A stretch of DNA of 64,000 nucleotides. Source: Tahibacter aquaticus. GTDB taxonomy: Bacteria > Pseudomonadota > Gammaproteobacteria > Xanthomonadales > Rhodanobacteraceae. The translations under genes were made by a program, and so were the position numbers. Of the stretch, positions 34,344 to 43,561 are shown piece after piece (within the stretch, counting starts at the first letter, position 1; each line of letters starts with the position of its first letter). The DNA lies in assembly GCF_004363655.1 (NCBI RefSeq), contig NZ_SNZH01000013.1, positions 62,001-126,000 of the forward strand, written 5' to 3'. The notes beneath the pieces were generated by a model. It was not told where the DNA came from, did not search any database, and worked only from the letters and a program-made list of their open reading frames with translations.

Positions 34344-36606
34344 TGCCCGCCTCCCGCTTGCCATTGCGATACTGCTCCAGCCGTCGCTGCAGTTGCTTGA
34401 CCAGTTCCGCCGAAACGGACTTGCGTGCCTCGAACAGACGATTGGCACGTTCCTGGGTTGCCACCGCCGCCTTGAAATCGCCGGCCGCCGCTTCGCAGGC
34501 GGCCAGGGTGTCGACATAGTGCGCCGGCGCAGATTCATCCGCCGTGAGGGGACGGATCGCGGCCAGGCCAGCCGACGCATCGAGCAAGGCCTCATCGGCA
34601 GGAGTACATACCGCCCAGGCGAAGTTGTTGGCCGTCTCGGCATGAGGGCCGGTCGCAAGCAAGGTTGCCCACAACTTGCGCGCGGCCTTGGGCTGCGGCG
34701 CCGTCGCCAGTCCGTACCACTGCGCCGTCGCCAGGGCATTGCCCGCTTCCTTGCTGCCTGCCGCATAGGCCTTGCGCAGCAACTCCATCGCCTCGGGCGA
34801 CTGCTGTTGCGTACCGGCCGATCCAATCAGCATCTTGGCCAGGGACAGCTGCGATTCGACCACGCCCTTTTGCGCGTCACCACGCAGCAGTGACTCGGCC
34901 TTGGGCTTGTCCTGCGGTACGTCCCTGGCGCCGGCATACAGCAGTTCCGCCCAGGCGCGGCGTGCGACGGCACTGTCGTGGTCCTGCACGATGGCGGCGT
35001 ACAGGATGGCCGCCTGTGCCGGTCCACCGTTCAGGCCCTCGACGTCGCGCTCGTACAGCCCGGCCAGCGCCGTGCCGCCCTGCTCATCGCCGGCCACTAC
35101 CGCGCTGAGCAGCCAGCCCTGGGCATGCAGCAGCGTGGCCAGGTCGTCGCCCTGCTCAAGATAGTCCTGACCGACAACCGTGCTGGACATGGCCTCCCCG
35201 CCATGGGCGGCAAGCTTGAGCCATTTCAGGCCGAGCACCTTGTCCTGCTTGACGCCGGCCAGGCCGAAGTAATGCACGGACCCGACCGAGCGCTGGGCTG
35301 CCGCCATTCCGCTTTCCGCGGCGCGGCCGAACCACAGCGATGCCTGGGCGCCGTCGGTGCGCGCGAAGAAGTGCCTGGCGTAGAGGTTCTGCGCGATCGG
35401 CATGCCGGCCTCCGCCGCGCTGATCGTACGTCGCAGATGCACGCCTTGCAGAACGCCGCCGTTGCGGTCCGCCGCCCGTGCGGCAAGCATCACGGCAACC
35501 TTGGCATTGCCTTCCGCAGCGGCTTTTTCCAGGTCTTTTTCGACCAGGGCCCACGCCGACTTGCGCCCGGACAGTTCGCCCAGCACGCCGAACAGCAGAC
35601 TGCCCTGGGCCTGTCCCAGGCGCTGGTCGGCCTGCTCGACCAGCGCTTTCGCCGCCTTGGCATGGCTGCCGCGCTTGCCTTCGTCGCCCAGGTACAGGAA
35701 GGCCAGCGTGACCAGCGCCATGGCGTACCGTTTTTCCGCCAGCGGCAACAGTGCATCGATCGCCTGGCCGCGGCATGTCGAGGCAAGCTTCTCGCAGATC
35801 ATCGCCAGCGTCATGGCAGGCATCAGATGGCCTGCCGCGGCGTTGCGCTGCAAATTGCCCATCATCGCCTTGAGCGTGGCTTCATCTTCCGAACCCAGCA
35901 GATGCAGCTGAGCCAGCGGCGCGTCGGGCGAATTAGTGACTGCCGCATCGCGCCAGGCCTTCACTACTTCGCGGCGAAAGTAGGGAAACTCGGCCTGTGG
36001 ATTTTCGCGCTGCAATTGCACGTACGCGTCGAGGTAGTCGAATTGCAGCAGCGTCTCGCGGGCATCTTTCGCGTCCCACAGCCCCAGCGTGTAGACCAGA
36101 TAGCGCCCGCCGTCGTAAGGCTCGTAAATCTCATAGAGGACTTCACGGCCGGTGGCGAAGACGACTGCCTCGGCATCGGACAGGCTGAGGATCCGCACCG
36201 GAACGATGCCCTGTTTCAGCGCACGGCCCGCCAGTGCATGTGCCAGCAGTGCCTCGAAACGTTCGCCGCGGCTTTGCGCCAGCGCCTCGTCGCCATCAGA
36301 CCGCGCGCATTCCTGCGCCGCATACCACAGGCCCAGTCCGACCGGATTGACCTGCAGCGCCGTGGCGATTGCCGCGGCCTTGGCGCGACAGCCATCGGCG
36401 ATGGCAGCACCGTCGGCGGTCTGGATTTCGCCGATCAGCGCATAGGTCGCGTAGATCGCATCCGCATCGCCCTTGGCGAACAGCTCGCGCCAGTCGGCGT
36501 CGATGTCGTTGCCGGCCTGCGCTGCCGGCACGGCCAGCGCCAGCACGGCGCCGGCAAGCGCCCGGCACAGGCGAGAAGCGAGCCAGCCTGTACGCTCAGT
36601 TTTCAT
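34333..36606 (-). CDS. Periplasmic Sel1-like/TPR repeat protein
   Basis: This 757-residue protein starts MKTERTGWLASRLCRALAGAVLALAVPAAQAG, a Sec signal peptide (shown only to the cleavage site), with AAAGGA upstream. From about residue 230 it is a solenoid of Sel1-type repeats recognisable as A-x-x-G-x-x-x-A-x-x-x-L-A-x-x-Y-x-x-G; clear examples are SLWFGRAAESGMAAAQRSVG and AMELLRKAYAAGSKEAGNAL. The last ~90 residues look like a TPR pair. Sel1 proteins act as scaffolds for protein complexes. Its ATG lies inside the end of the DUF3857 gene and its stop inside the start of the DUF2959 gene, so the three are coupled. Confidence 0.85.
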   Translation of the reverse strand: MKTERTGWLASRLCRALAGAVLALAVPAAQAGNDIDADWRELFAKGDADAIYATYALIGEIQTADGAAIADGCRAKAAAIATALQVNPVGLGLWYAAQECARSDGDEALAQSRGERFEALLAHALAGRALKQGIVPVRILSLSDAEAVVFATGREVLYEIYEPYDGGRYLVYTLGLWDAKDARETLLQFDYLDAYVQLQRENPQAEFPYFRREVVKAWRDAAVTNSPDAPLAQLHLLGSEDEATLKAMMGNLQRNAAAGHLMPAMTLAMICEKLASTCRGQAIDALLPLAEKRYAMALVTLAFLYLGDEGKRGSHAKAAKALVEQADQRLGQAQGSLLFGVLGELSGRKSAWALVEKDLEKAAAEGNAKVAVMLAARAADRNGGVLQGVHLRRTISAAEAGMPIAQNLYARHFFARTDGAQASLWFGRAAESGMAAAQRSVGSVHYFGLAGVKQDKVLGLKWLKLAAHGGEAMSSTVVGQDYLEQGDDLATLLHAQGWLLSAVVAGDEQGGTALAGLYERDVEGLNGGPAQAAILYAAIVQDHDSAVARRAWAELLYAGARDVPQDKPKAESLLRGDAQKGVVESQLSLAKMLIGSAGTQQQSPEAMELLRKAYAAGSKEAGNALATAQWYGLATAPQPKAARKLWATLLATGPHAETANNFAWAVCTPADEALLDASAGLAAIRPLTADESAPAHYVDTLAACEAAAGDFKAAVATQERANRLFEARKSVSAELVKQLQRRLEQYRNGKREAGSGI

Positions 36607-38695
36607 TTTTTTCCTTTGTTGCTTTCTTGTTGTCGTTCATCACATCGCGCAACAGATCGTTCATGCGCGCCTTGCGCGCCTTGTCGGCCTCGGCCGGGGG
36701 CAGGCTGAACACCCAGCGCTGCAGGTTCTGTTCGCGCGCCTGCCGGCGCCAGTCCAGATGCGCGTTCATGCGCTCGACGCCGACGCTGGCTTCCCGCGCC
36801 ACGAAGCTCTCTTCGGAAAACACGCTGCCTTTTTCCTCGCCGGAACGGTAGCGATACGTCGCCGCTGCATCGTCCAGTTTGCGCTGCGCCGTCGCGCCGC
36901 TCCAGCGCCAGCCTGCAGGCAGCTCCAGTTCGATGCGGTGGCTGATCTCGCTGGGAAAGCTCAGCGCCAGCGGCGTCTGCCGCCGCAGGCTCTCGGGCAG
37001 GGACAGCGCGCCGCCGATGCTGTCGGCGCTCAGGTCCAGCGCGCGCCGGCCGGAAGTGCTTTGCGTCCAGGGCTTGACGATGCGATAGCTTTCGCTGACG
37101 ACCAGGCTGTTGCTGCCCTCGTCGTCGTCCACTTTCAGCGCTTGCGCCACTTCCAGCCCGGCGAAGCGGCGGCGATAGAAATCCGCATAGCGCCGCCCCA
37201 GCTGTTCGCTGCCGGCAGCGCGCAGATCGCGCCGCAGGCTATTGGCGGCGATGCCGGAATACTCCGAACGCACGCTCATCGCCAGCGCCTCGCCGCCTGC
37301 CTCGGCGACATAGCGTTCCAGCACGCGCGAGCGGCTGGCGTTGTCCGGATTGCGCGCCAGCGGCACCAGCGCGCGGGTATCCGCAGCGATCGGCAGGGCA
37401 AAGCCGAAATCGCCGATTTCCTGCGCCGCCGCAGGGCCGCGCTGGCCGACCTGGGTCGGGTCCAGCCACAGCAGCTGCCTGCCGTTGCGCACCTGCACGA
37501 TGACATGGTCGAACGCACTCGCCGCCGCAGGTGTGTCGGCAACCCGCTTGCCGCTGCCGGCGCTGACCAGGGCCGGATAGGCCTCGATCTCCATCGCCGC
37601 CAGCAGGGTGACCAGCAAGCGCGACTTGTCCTTGCAGTCGCCGCGGCGGCGATTCCAGACGTCCGCCGGCTCGGCCGGCTTGTGCGTGTTATCGCCGATC
37701 TCCACGCCGAAATAACGCACTTCTTCCTGCACCGCCAGCAAGGCAGCGGCGATGCGCGCCGGCACATCGGGCAGCGCGCGCCACTGTGCAATGCGCTGTT
37801 GCAAGTCCTGCGACAGCGGCTGTGCCGGCGGATACAGGCCACGCGCCCAGGCCGCCACATCGGCCCAGCTGCGCTGCTCGCTCACCATCACGTAGGGATA
37901 CGGAAAAAACCAGGCCGGGTTGCGATCTTCCGGCACCACGGCGGCGACTGCATCGGCGCGGTAGCGCCAGGCCAGATAGCGCGCCGTGCGCTCCACCTGG
38001 GCCGGCGCGACACGCGCGTCGCGGTATTCCTGCGGCTGCGCATCCGCATCGAACAGCACGCGCAGCTGGCGCGCGAGCAGCGGCGTGGTCAGCGCAAACG
38101 TGCCGCCGACATGATCCAGCCCGGCCATGATCGGGTTGTGCCCTGCGACGGTGTAGCGCACGCGCACCAGGTCGCCCAGGCGCAGATCGTCCAGCACGAT
38201 CAGGGCCGACACCGAGCCCATGGCCATGTCGCGCTCGAATTCGGTCTCGCGCCGCCCCAGCGTGATCGCATCGGGCTTGAGCCGCGGCAGCCATTCGCCG
38301 GCGCGACGCAGGCTGATTTCGTGAATAGTCAGGGTTTCGAATTCCGGGTTGTAGTCGATTTCCACCTTGCCTGCTTCGGTCAGCAGCGACGGCGACGTCG
38401 CTTCATAGACATGGTCGAAATAGCGCCGCCGTTCGCCGCCAAAGCGCGCGTACTGGCTGTCGAGCAGCCAGGTGCGCCAGCGCATGCCCTCACTGGCTAG
38501 GCGCTTTTCGTCCCAGGCCGGCGCGACACTGTGCAGCTCCACCCAGTCGGCCGCCGGCCCGGTGAAGAAGTGGAATTCGCCGCGCTGGTGCTTCTGTACC
38601 GGTTCGGCGGCCAAGCCGTCCGCCGCCACGAGCAGCAGCAAGAGCGCAAGCACGCGCCAGACCCCTCGGACAATCCCGGTATTCACCATGTCCAT
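36596..38695 (-). CDS. DUF3857 and transglutaminase-like domain protein, secreted
   Basis: This 699-residue protein starts MDMVNTGIVRGVWRVLALLL, with a signal peptide ending DGLAAE. Residues ~50-240 form a DUF3857 beta-domain (EISLRRAGEWLPRLKPDAIT, LRLGDLVRVRYTV). Residues ~290-450 form a transglutaminase-like papain fold with the triad visible: Cys in RRGDCKDKSRLL, His in AFDHVIVQV and Asp in LWLDPTQ. The C-terminal ~230 residues are a DUF2569/3858-like beta region ending in a basic helix. The family is often found with TPR/Sel1 proteins and may cross-link or cleave envelope proteins. It overlaps the Sel1 gene by 11 bp and is first in the three-gene set. Confidence 0.88.
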   Translation of the reverse strand: MDMVNTGIVRGVWRVLALLLLLVAADGLAAEPVQKHQRGEFHFFTGPAADWVELHSVAPAWDEKRLASEGMRWRTWLLDSQYARFGGERRRYFDHVYEATSPSLLTEAGKVEIDYNPEFETLTIHEISLRRAGEWLPRLKPDAITLGRRETEFERDMAMGSVSALIVLDDLRLGDLVRVRYTVAGHNPIMAGLDHVGGTFALTTPLLARQLRVLFDADAQPQEYRDARVAPAQVERTARYLAWRYRADAVAAVVPEDRNPAWFFPYPYVMVSEQRSWADVAAWARGLYPPAQPLSQDLQQRIAQWRALPDVPARIAAALLAVQEEVRYFGVEIGDNTHKPAEPADVWNRRRGDCKDKSRLLVTLLAAMEIEAYPALVSAGSGKRVADTPAAASAFDHVIVQVRNGRQLLWLDPTQVGQRGPAAAQEIGDFGFALPIAADTRALVPLARNPDNASRSRVLERYVAEAGGEALAMSVRSEYSGIAANSLRRDLRAAGSEQLGRRYADFYRRRFAGLEVAQALKVDDDEGSNSLVVSESYRIVKPWTQSTSGRRALDLSADSIGGALSLPESLRRQTPLALSFPSEISHRIELELPAGWRWSGATAQRKLDDAAATYRYRSGEEKGSVFSEESFVAREASVGVERMNAHLDWRRQAREQNLQRWVFSLPPAEADKARKARMNDLLRDVMNDNKKATKEKNEN

Positions 38696-38794
38696 CGAAC
38701 ATCCTCGCTAGCCTGGTAGTCACGAGCAGCCGCGCTCGTGTTGTTTCTTTATTGCTTTTGATGCATATGCTGCAAGTCCGCACACCTGCCGGCA

Positions 38795-41350
38795 CTAAGG
38801 CGCGGCGGCCGCCGGCCTGGCCGCCAGGCATTCGCGCAGGAAACCGTCGCTGGCGGCATACATGGCCAGCAGATCGTTGCGCCGCGACAGGGAATGATCG
38901 GCACCCGGCAGCGGCAGGAAAGCCGGTGCGTTGCCGCTGGCCGCCAGCAGGTTGCGCAGACGCCAGGCGTGTTCGAAGGACACACGCATGTCCTCGGTGC
39001 CGTGGATCAGCAGCAGCGGACGCTTCAGGCGCTGATACTGATATACCGGCGAAAACTCGCGCAGCTGCGCCATCTGCGTATCCGGATCGCCGACGATCTT
39101 CTTCATCGTGGCGGCTACTTTCTCGCTGCGCGACCAGTCGCTGGAACTGAATTTCAGCGGCAGGTCGGTCACTGCCGCCACCGCCACGCCGCAGCGGTAT
39201 TTGTCCGGCTGGCTGATCAGGCCCATCAGGGTCGAATAGCCGCCATAGCTGGCACCCCACAGCGCGACCCGCTCGCGATCCAGCGCAAAGTGGCTCAAGG
39301 CATGCTCTACCGCCAGGTCGACATCCGCTTCGATCTCGCGCCCCCACTTGCCATGACCGGCCTCTTCGAAGGCGCGTCCTGCGCCGCCGGAACCACGATA
39401 GTTCACCCGCAGCACCGCAAAACCGCTGCTGGCCAGCAGTTGCACGCTGGGATCGAAATCCAGCGTATCGCTGACTCCGATCGGACCGCCGTGTGGCATC
39501 ACCACCAGCGGCGCCTTGGCAACACCAGCCGGCAAGGTCAGGAAGCCCTGCACATTGAGGCCGTCGGCGGTCTTTACGCTGAACGCGCTGGACGCCACCG
39601 GCTTGGCCTGCTTGTACGGGTCCATCGTGTCGAGCAGCTTTTCCAGCGTGCGCTTGTCGCGGTCGAACAGGTAGAACGAACCGACACTGGTCTCCGACCT
39701 GACCAGCAGCAAAAGGCGGCGGCCGTCACGGCTGTCGTCGGCCACCACCACATTGCTGCCGGGAAACTGCTTGGCCACGCCGGCCAGCTGGGCATCGTCC
39801 TCGGCCGCGAAGTAGCGCGTCTGCAAGGTACCGTTGCGGTAATAGCGTGCACCGATCACCGCGCCGTCGCGCGTACGCCGATATGCGCCGACCATGTCGG
39901 CGCCGGGTTCGGCGGCAATGGTTTCGCCCAGCGTGCCGCTGTCGAGATTCAACTTGACCATTTCCACTTGTTCGCGCTCGGCATCGGTCAGCACGATCAG
40001 ATGCGTGCCGTCGGGGCTCAGGGCAATCGGCGTGAGCTGGATGTTTTCCGGTAGCGACGGCCGCTGCTGCCATTTGCCGTCCGCCTCGCGCACGGCCAGT
40101 GCCAGGCTGCCGCCTTCGCCACCGACAAGGGCCGCGCGCAGCTGGCCCTGGGCATCGCTGAAGATGTCGCTGATCTTGTCCAGTCCCTTGTCCAGGCGCC
40201 GCTCGCTGCGGAAGTCTTTTACTTCGTAGTTCCTGCTGTTTTCGTCGAAGGCGAATACATGCACCTCGCCCGCACTGTCGGCACGCACCAGCAAGCCGCG
40301 CGAATCGTTGTTCAGGCCGTTCATGACGCCGACGAAACCCGGAATACGCACGCGGCTGAATTTCTTCGCATCCAGCGGCCCCGTGCCCAGGCGCACCAGT
40401 TCCACGCCGTCCTGCATGGCCAGCGGCACGCCCATGGACTTGCCCTTGATGTCGGCCAGTATCCGCGTCATGTCGACCGCCATGCCGACGTACAGTGCGC
40501 GGTCGCTGGCCCAGACCAGTTGATCCACCGTGCCGGCAACGCCGAGCACATCGACGCTTTCGCCGCTGGCCAGATCGACCACCACAGCCACTTCACCATC
40601 CTTGCGCCGCTCCTTGAACGCGAGCAGGTCGCCGGCGGGATTCAGCGCCGGCCACAGCGCCCGAGCCGGTGCGTACAGCTCTTCGAACAGCGCGCTGAAT
40701 TTCTCGTCGACCTGGCCGGCACGGGTTTTCTTCGCATCCGCTTCGGCCGATGCAAGCAGCGCTGCGGTCTTGTCCGGCGTGAACTTGTCGCCGGCAAATT
40801 GCGCGAACGGGTCTGGCGCGCCCACATCGCTGCGCCAGGGATGCGCACCGCGCACGCCGGGGAAATTCGTATCCAGCGCCATCATTGCCTGCAGCGCGCG
40901 ATTGGAGCGGAAGAACGTGCCGCTGTACCGCCCGCTGGCCTTGAGGATGAAATTGCCCGGATAGTTGATCGCGCCGGCTTCGATGGCGAATTCGCGATCG
41001 GCGCCGCGTTTCAGGTTCCAGCGCACGTTGCCGGCGCTGACACCAGACCAGCGATAGCGGCCGGCCTTGGCGCGCAGCAGGCGCACATTGCGTCCGGCAC
41101 CCAGCCCGCGCACCAGGTCGTCGCCGAGCAGGCCGGGACCGTCCAGCAGCAGCGAATGAGCCTGCGCGGCGTTGTCGGCGATCAGCAGCAGCCAGCCTTC
41201 GTCGGCCGCCAGCGCCTTGTCCGTATCCGCCGCGTGCAGCGGCGCCATGGCCAGCAGCAGTACCAGCATCGGCAGCCACGGCCACGAGAATTTCGCCGCA
41301 CTGGCCCACAGCGCGTTTGCAGCCCTGGCTGCGCCCTGTTTGGTAAACAT
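38795..41350 (-). CDS. S9-family prolyl oligopeptidase-like peptidase, secreted
   Basis: This protein has 851 residues. The ATG at 41350 (MFTKQGAARAANALW) has AGGGGA close upstream and leads into a membrane or signal segment ending LHAAD. Residues ~50-560 form the beta-propeller half. Residues ~590-850 are the alpha/beta-hydrolase half with the oxyanion HGGP, nucleophile Ser in GASYGGYS, Asp in IHGTEDMRVSF and His in GADHSL. This is the S9C/acylaminoacyl-peptidase type, cleaving short peptides in the periplasm. It lies 100 bp upstream of the DUF3857 gene and may be in the same transcription unit. Confidence 0.93.
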   Translation of the reverse strand: MFTKQGAARAANALWASAAKFSWPWLPMLVLLLAMAPLHAADTDKALAADEGWLLLIADNAAQAHSLLLDGPGLLGDDLVRGLGAGRNVRLLRAKAGRYRWSGVSAGNVRWNLKRGADREFAIEAGAINYPGNFILKASGRYSGTFFRSNRALQAMMALDTNFPGVRGAHPWRSDVGAPDPFAQFAGDKFTPDKTAALLASAEADAKKTRAGQVDEKFSALFEELYAPARALWPALNPAGDLLAFKERRKDGEVAVVVDLASGESVDVLGVAGTVDQLVWASDRALYVGMAVDMTRILADIKGKSMGVPLAMQDGVELVRLGTGPLDAKKFSRVRIPGFVGVMNGLNNDSRGLLVRADSAGEVHVFAFDENSRNYEVKDFRSERRLDKGLDKISDIFSDAQGQLRAALVGGEGGSLALAVREADGKWQQRPSLPENIQLTPIALSPDGTHLIVLTDAEREQVEMVKLNLDSGTLGETIAAEPGADMVGAYRRTRDGAVIGARYYRNGTLQTRYFAAEDDAQLAGVAKQFPGSNVVVADDSRDGRRLLLLVRSETSVGSFYLFDRDKRTLEKLLDTMDPYKQAKPVASSAFSVKTADGLNVQGFLTLPAGVAKAPLVVMPHGGPIGVSDTLDFDPSVQLLASSGFAVLRVNYRGSGGAGRAFEEAGHGKWGREIEADVDLAVEHALSHFALDRERVALWGASYGGYSTLMGLISQPDKYRCGVAVAAVTDLPLKFSSSDWSRSEKVAATMKKIVGDPDTQMAQLREFSPVYQYQRLKRPLLLIHGTEDMRVSFEHAWRLRNLLAASGNAPAFLPLPGADHSLSRRNDLLAMYAASDGFLRECLAARPAAAAP

Positions 41351-41465
41351 CGATTTCCCCTGTCGATGCGCGCCGGTCACGGCACGCCGCGAGAACCTTA
41401 TCGTAACTGCGCGGCAACGGTGATCAGTTGGCCATACGCTGCCGAACTACGCCACGCGGTGTCGC

Positions 41466-42545
41466 TCAGGCCGTCGCGACGACCTGGTTGCGGCCCTTGC
41501 CCTTGGCCTTGTACAGGCACTGGTCGGCCGCCTTGAGCACTTCGCTGGCAGCACGGCGCTGCGGATTGCGCGGCGCGACGCCGATGCTGGCGGTCACCTG
41601 TACCGTGGTTTCGCTTTTCCTGGCCGGCTTCGCTGCGGCCTTGTCGGCCTTTGCCGCCGGTTTGCGCGGCAGCGCGACGCGCAGGTTTTCTATCGCCAGG
41701 CGTGCGTCTTCGCAGGCCTGCCTGGCCAGCTCAGGCCGGCGGAACAGCAGGCAGAACTCTTCGCCGCCAAAGCGGAAGGCATGCGCTGCCGACGTCTGCG
41801 CCAGGCTGCGCGCCACCGCAACCAGTACGCGGTCGCCGGCATCGTGGCCGTACTTGTCGTTGAACTGCTTGAAGTGATCCACGTCGACCATGGCCAGGGC
41901 GTAGTCGCCGGAAAGGCGCGCCAGGGTTTCGTCCAGGGCGCGGCGATTGGGCAGGCCGGTCAGTGCATCGAGAAACGCCAGGCGCCAGGACGAATACACC
42001 ACGCCCAGGCCGGTCGCTGCCGCACTGACCAGCAGCCAATGGCGCAGTTCCAGTCCAGCCAGCTGGATCCAGCCGAACGACGCAGCGAGCAAGGCCAGGG
42101 CCAGTGCCGCATCCAGCGGCCTGCGCTGCCAGGCCCACTGGGCAGCGGCAATCGCACAGGCGAGCAGGCTCAGAACCAGGGCAATCCGGCCCGGCCGCGC
42201 CGCCAGCCGTCCCAGCGGCAGCACATGCTCGAAGCCGCGCCAGACATGCTCCGGCGCCATCACGCACAACCAGGCGGCCAGGCCCAGCAGCACGGCAAAT
42301 GCCAGCATGCGGCGCGAACGCAGCGGCGGCTCCGGCAACAGCAGCGCCAGCAGCCAGAACCAGGGCAGGAACATCACGCTGGCAGACGCGGCGCGGCTGC
42401 CGGCAATCTGTTCCGGTGGCAGCGTCAGCGCCGCCACGGCCAGCGTCGTCGACGCCAGCAGCAACGCGGCGCGATGGCGCCGGAACGCCAAGGCCAGGGC
42501 CAGCGCGAGCAGGCACAGAAGAGGAGCGAAATCGAACGAAGTCAT
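41466..42545 (-). CDS. Membrane GGDEF-domain protein (diguanylate cyclase)
   Basis: This 359-residue protein has six or more membrane helices in the first ~190 residues (FAPLLCLLALALALAF and others), then a GGDEF domain beginning LDALTGLPNRRALDE. The active-site motif reads GGEEF, which supports catalysis, with VDVDHFKQFNDKYGHDAGD as the substrate loop. No RxxD inhibition site precedes the motif. It should make cyclic di-GMP from two GTP at the inner membrane. An odd Lys/Ala/Pro stretch (~residues 285-308, RKPAAKADKAAAKPARKS) is inserted before the SIGVA strand. Confidence 0.92.
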   Translation of the reverse strand: MTSFDFAPLLCLLALALALAFRRHRAALLLASTTLAVAALTLPPEQIAGSRAASASVMFLPWFWLLALLLPEPPLRSRRMLAFAVLLGLAAWLCVMAPEHVWRGFEHVLPLGRLAARPGRIALVLSLLACAIAAAQWAWQRRPLDAALALALLAASFGWIQLAGLELRHWLLVSAAATGLGVVYSSWRLAFLDALTGLPNRRALDETLARLSGDYALAMVDVDHFKQFNDKYGHDAGDRVLVAVARSLAQTSAAHAFRFGGEEFCLLFRRPELARQACEDARLAIENLRVALPRKPAAKADKAAAKPARKSETTVQVTASIGVAPRNPQRRAASEVLKAADQCLYKAKGKGRNQVVATA

Positions 42546-42611
42546 AGGCGGCGATAGCGGCGAAGGCGGAGCTTGGCAGATCGTCGCAGCGACGGGAATG
42601 TCCGCTTCGCT

Positions 42612-43309
42612 TCAGCGCGCAACGGTGTTGGCGAGGAACGCGGCAATCGCGGCAAGAGCCGCCTCTGGCGCAACCTGCAAGAGGAAATGCGGAGCCGCGA
42701 TGCGCACCAAGTGCAGGTCCGGACGCAGCGCCGCGATGCGTCGCGCCGAGCGCGCCGGCACGATGCAATCCGCGCTGGCCTGCAGGTACAGCAGCGGACA
42801 GCGCACGCCGGACAACGCCTCGCGCCAGGCCACGCGCAAGGCGGCACGCAGACGTTCGCGCAGCACCGGCTGCGGCACCTGGTGCAATGTCGCGTGCAGG
42901 CGCGCCGACCACGCCGGCGTAGCCCAGCGCCCGAACGTGGCGGCAGCGCACAGCCACGGCGGCAGGCCATGCAAGGGCAAGCCGCGCAGCAGCGGCGCCA
43001 GCGGGCGCAACCAGAGCAGCGGCGAATCGGCAAAGGTTGCGCACAGCACCAGTGCGCGCGGCGCCACGGCGGCTTGTGCGACCAGGGCGACGCCCAGTGG
43101 ACCGGCGAACGATTCGGCCAGCAAGACCGTGTCCGCGTCGACAGTCACGCGCGCCGCGAGCTGCTCCAGCAAAGTCGTATAGCCGGCGACCGGCTCGCTC
43201 GGATAGGCAATGACCTCGACCGGCACCAGTTGCTGCAACAGCGCGGCAAACACGGCTGCAGCAAGTCGCCGGTGCCGTCCAGGCCCGGCAGCAGCACAAA
43301 TCGGGGCAT
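42612..43309 (-). pseudogene. Alpha/beta hydrolase interrupted by a single-base frameshift
   Basis: The typical family N-terminus, MPRFVLLPGLDGTGDLL, starts at 43309. The rest of the enzyme, from VFAALLQQLVPVEVIAYPSE to the end, lies in a different frame ending at 42612. One missing G (CCG-TGT instead of CCG-GTG-T) near 43257 accounts for the break. The second frame contains the nucleophile elbow AESFAGPLG, the acid region LQASADCIVP and a terminal His (RIAAPHFLLQ), so everything needed is present if the frame is restored. It is either a recent pseudogene or an assembly error. The substrate is unknown. A REP-like element lies upstream. Confidence 0.75.
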
Positions 43310-43401
43310 GGCGGGCTGCGTGGACACGGCAGCCGATTCTGCCACCAGCCCCGCACGCCTACGCGCGCCGCGACCGAATACCGCGGCCACTGTCTGCCGC
43401 A

Positions 43402-43500
43402 GGGTGCGATGAGCGCAGCGAATTGCACCGTCGCGGCCTGCAGGCAAGCCGCCGTTGCCAGGCGAGCTCGCGGTGCAATTCGCATTCGCTCATCGCACCC
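43402..43500. repeat. REP/MITE-like palindromic element, copy 2
   Basis: This 99-bp element has the same ends as copy 1 (GGGTGCGATGAGCG ... CGCTCATCGCACCC) and inner arms GAATTGCACCG and CGGTGCAATTCG. It sits between the frameshifted hydrolase and the TetR gene. Confidence 0.8.
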
Positions 43501-43527
43501 TACGAAGGTCTCGAGGCCGCGCGATTG

Positions 43528-43554
43528 AAATTAAATTGATCATCAATTAAATTT
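43528..43554. promoter_or_regulatory. 27-bp AT-rich palindrome, probable TetR operator
   Basis: AAATTAAATTGA and TCAATTAAATTT are inverted copies (11 of 12 match) around a TCA centre, ending seven bases before the TetR start codon. The AT-rich dyad stands out against GC-rich surroundings and is the expected site for autoregulation. Confidence 0.75.
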
Positions 43555-43561
43555 CGCTCCC

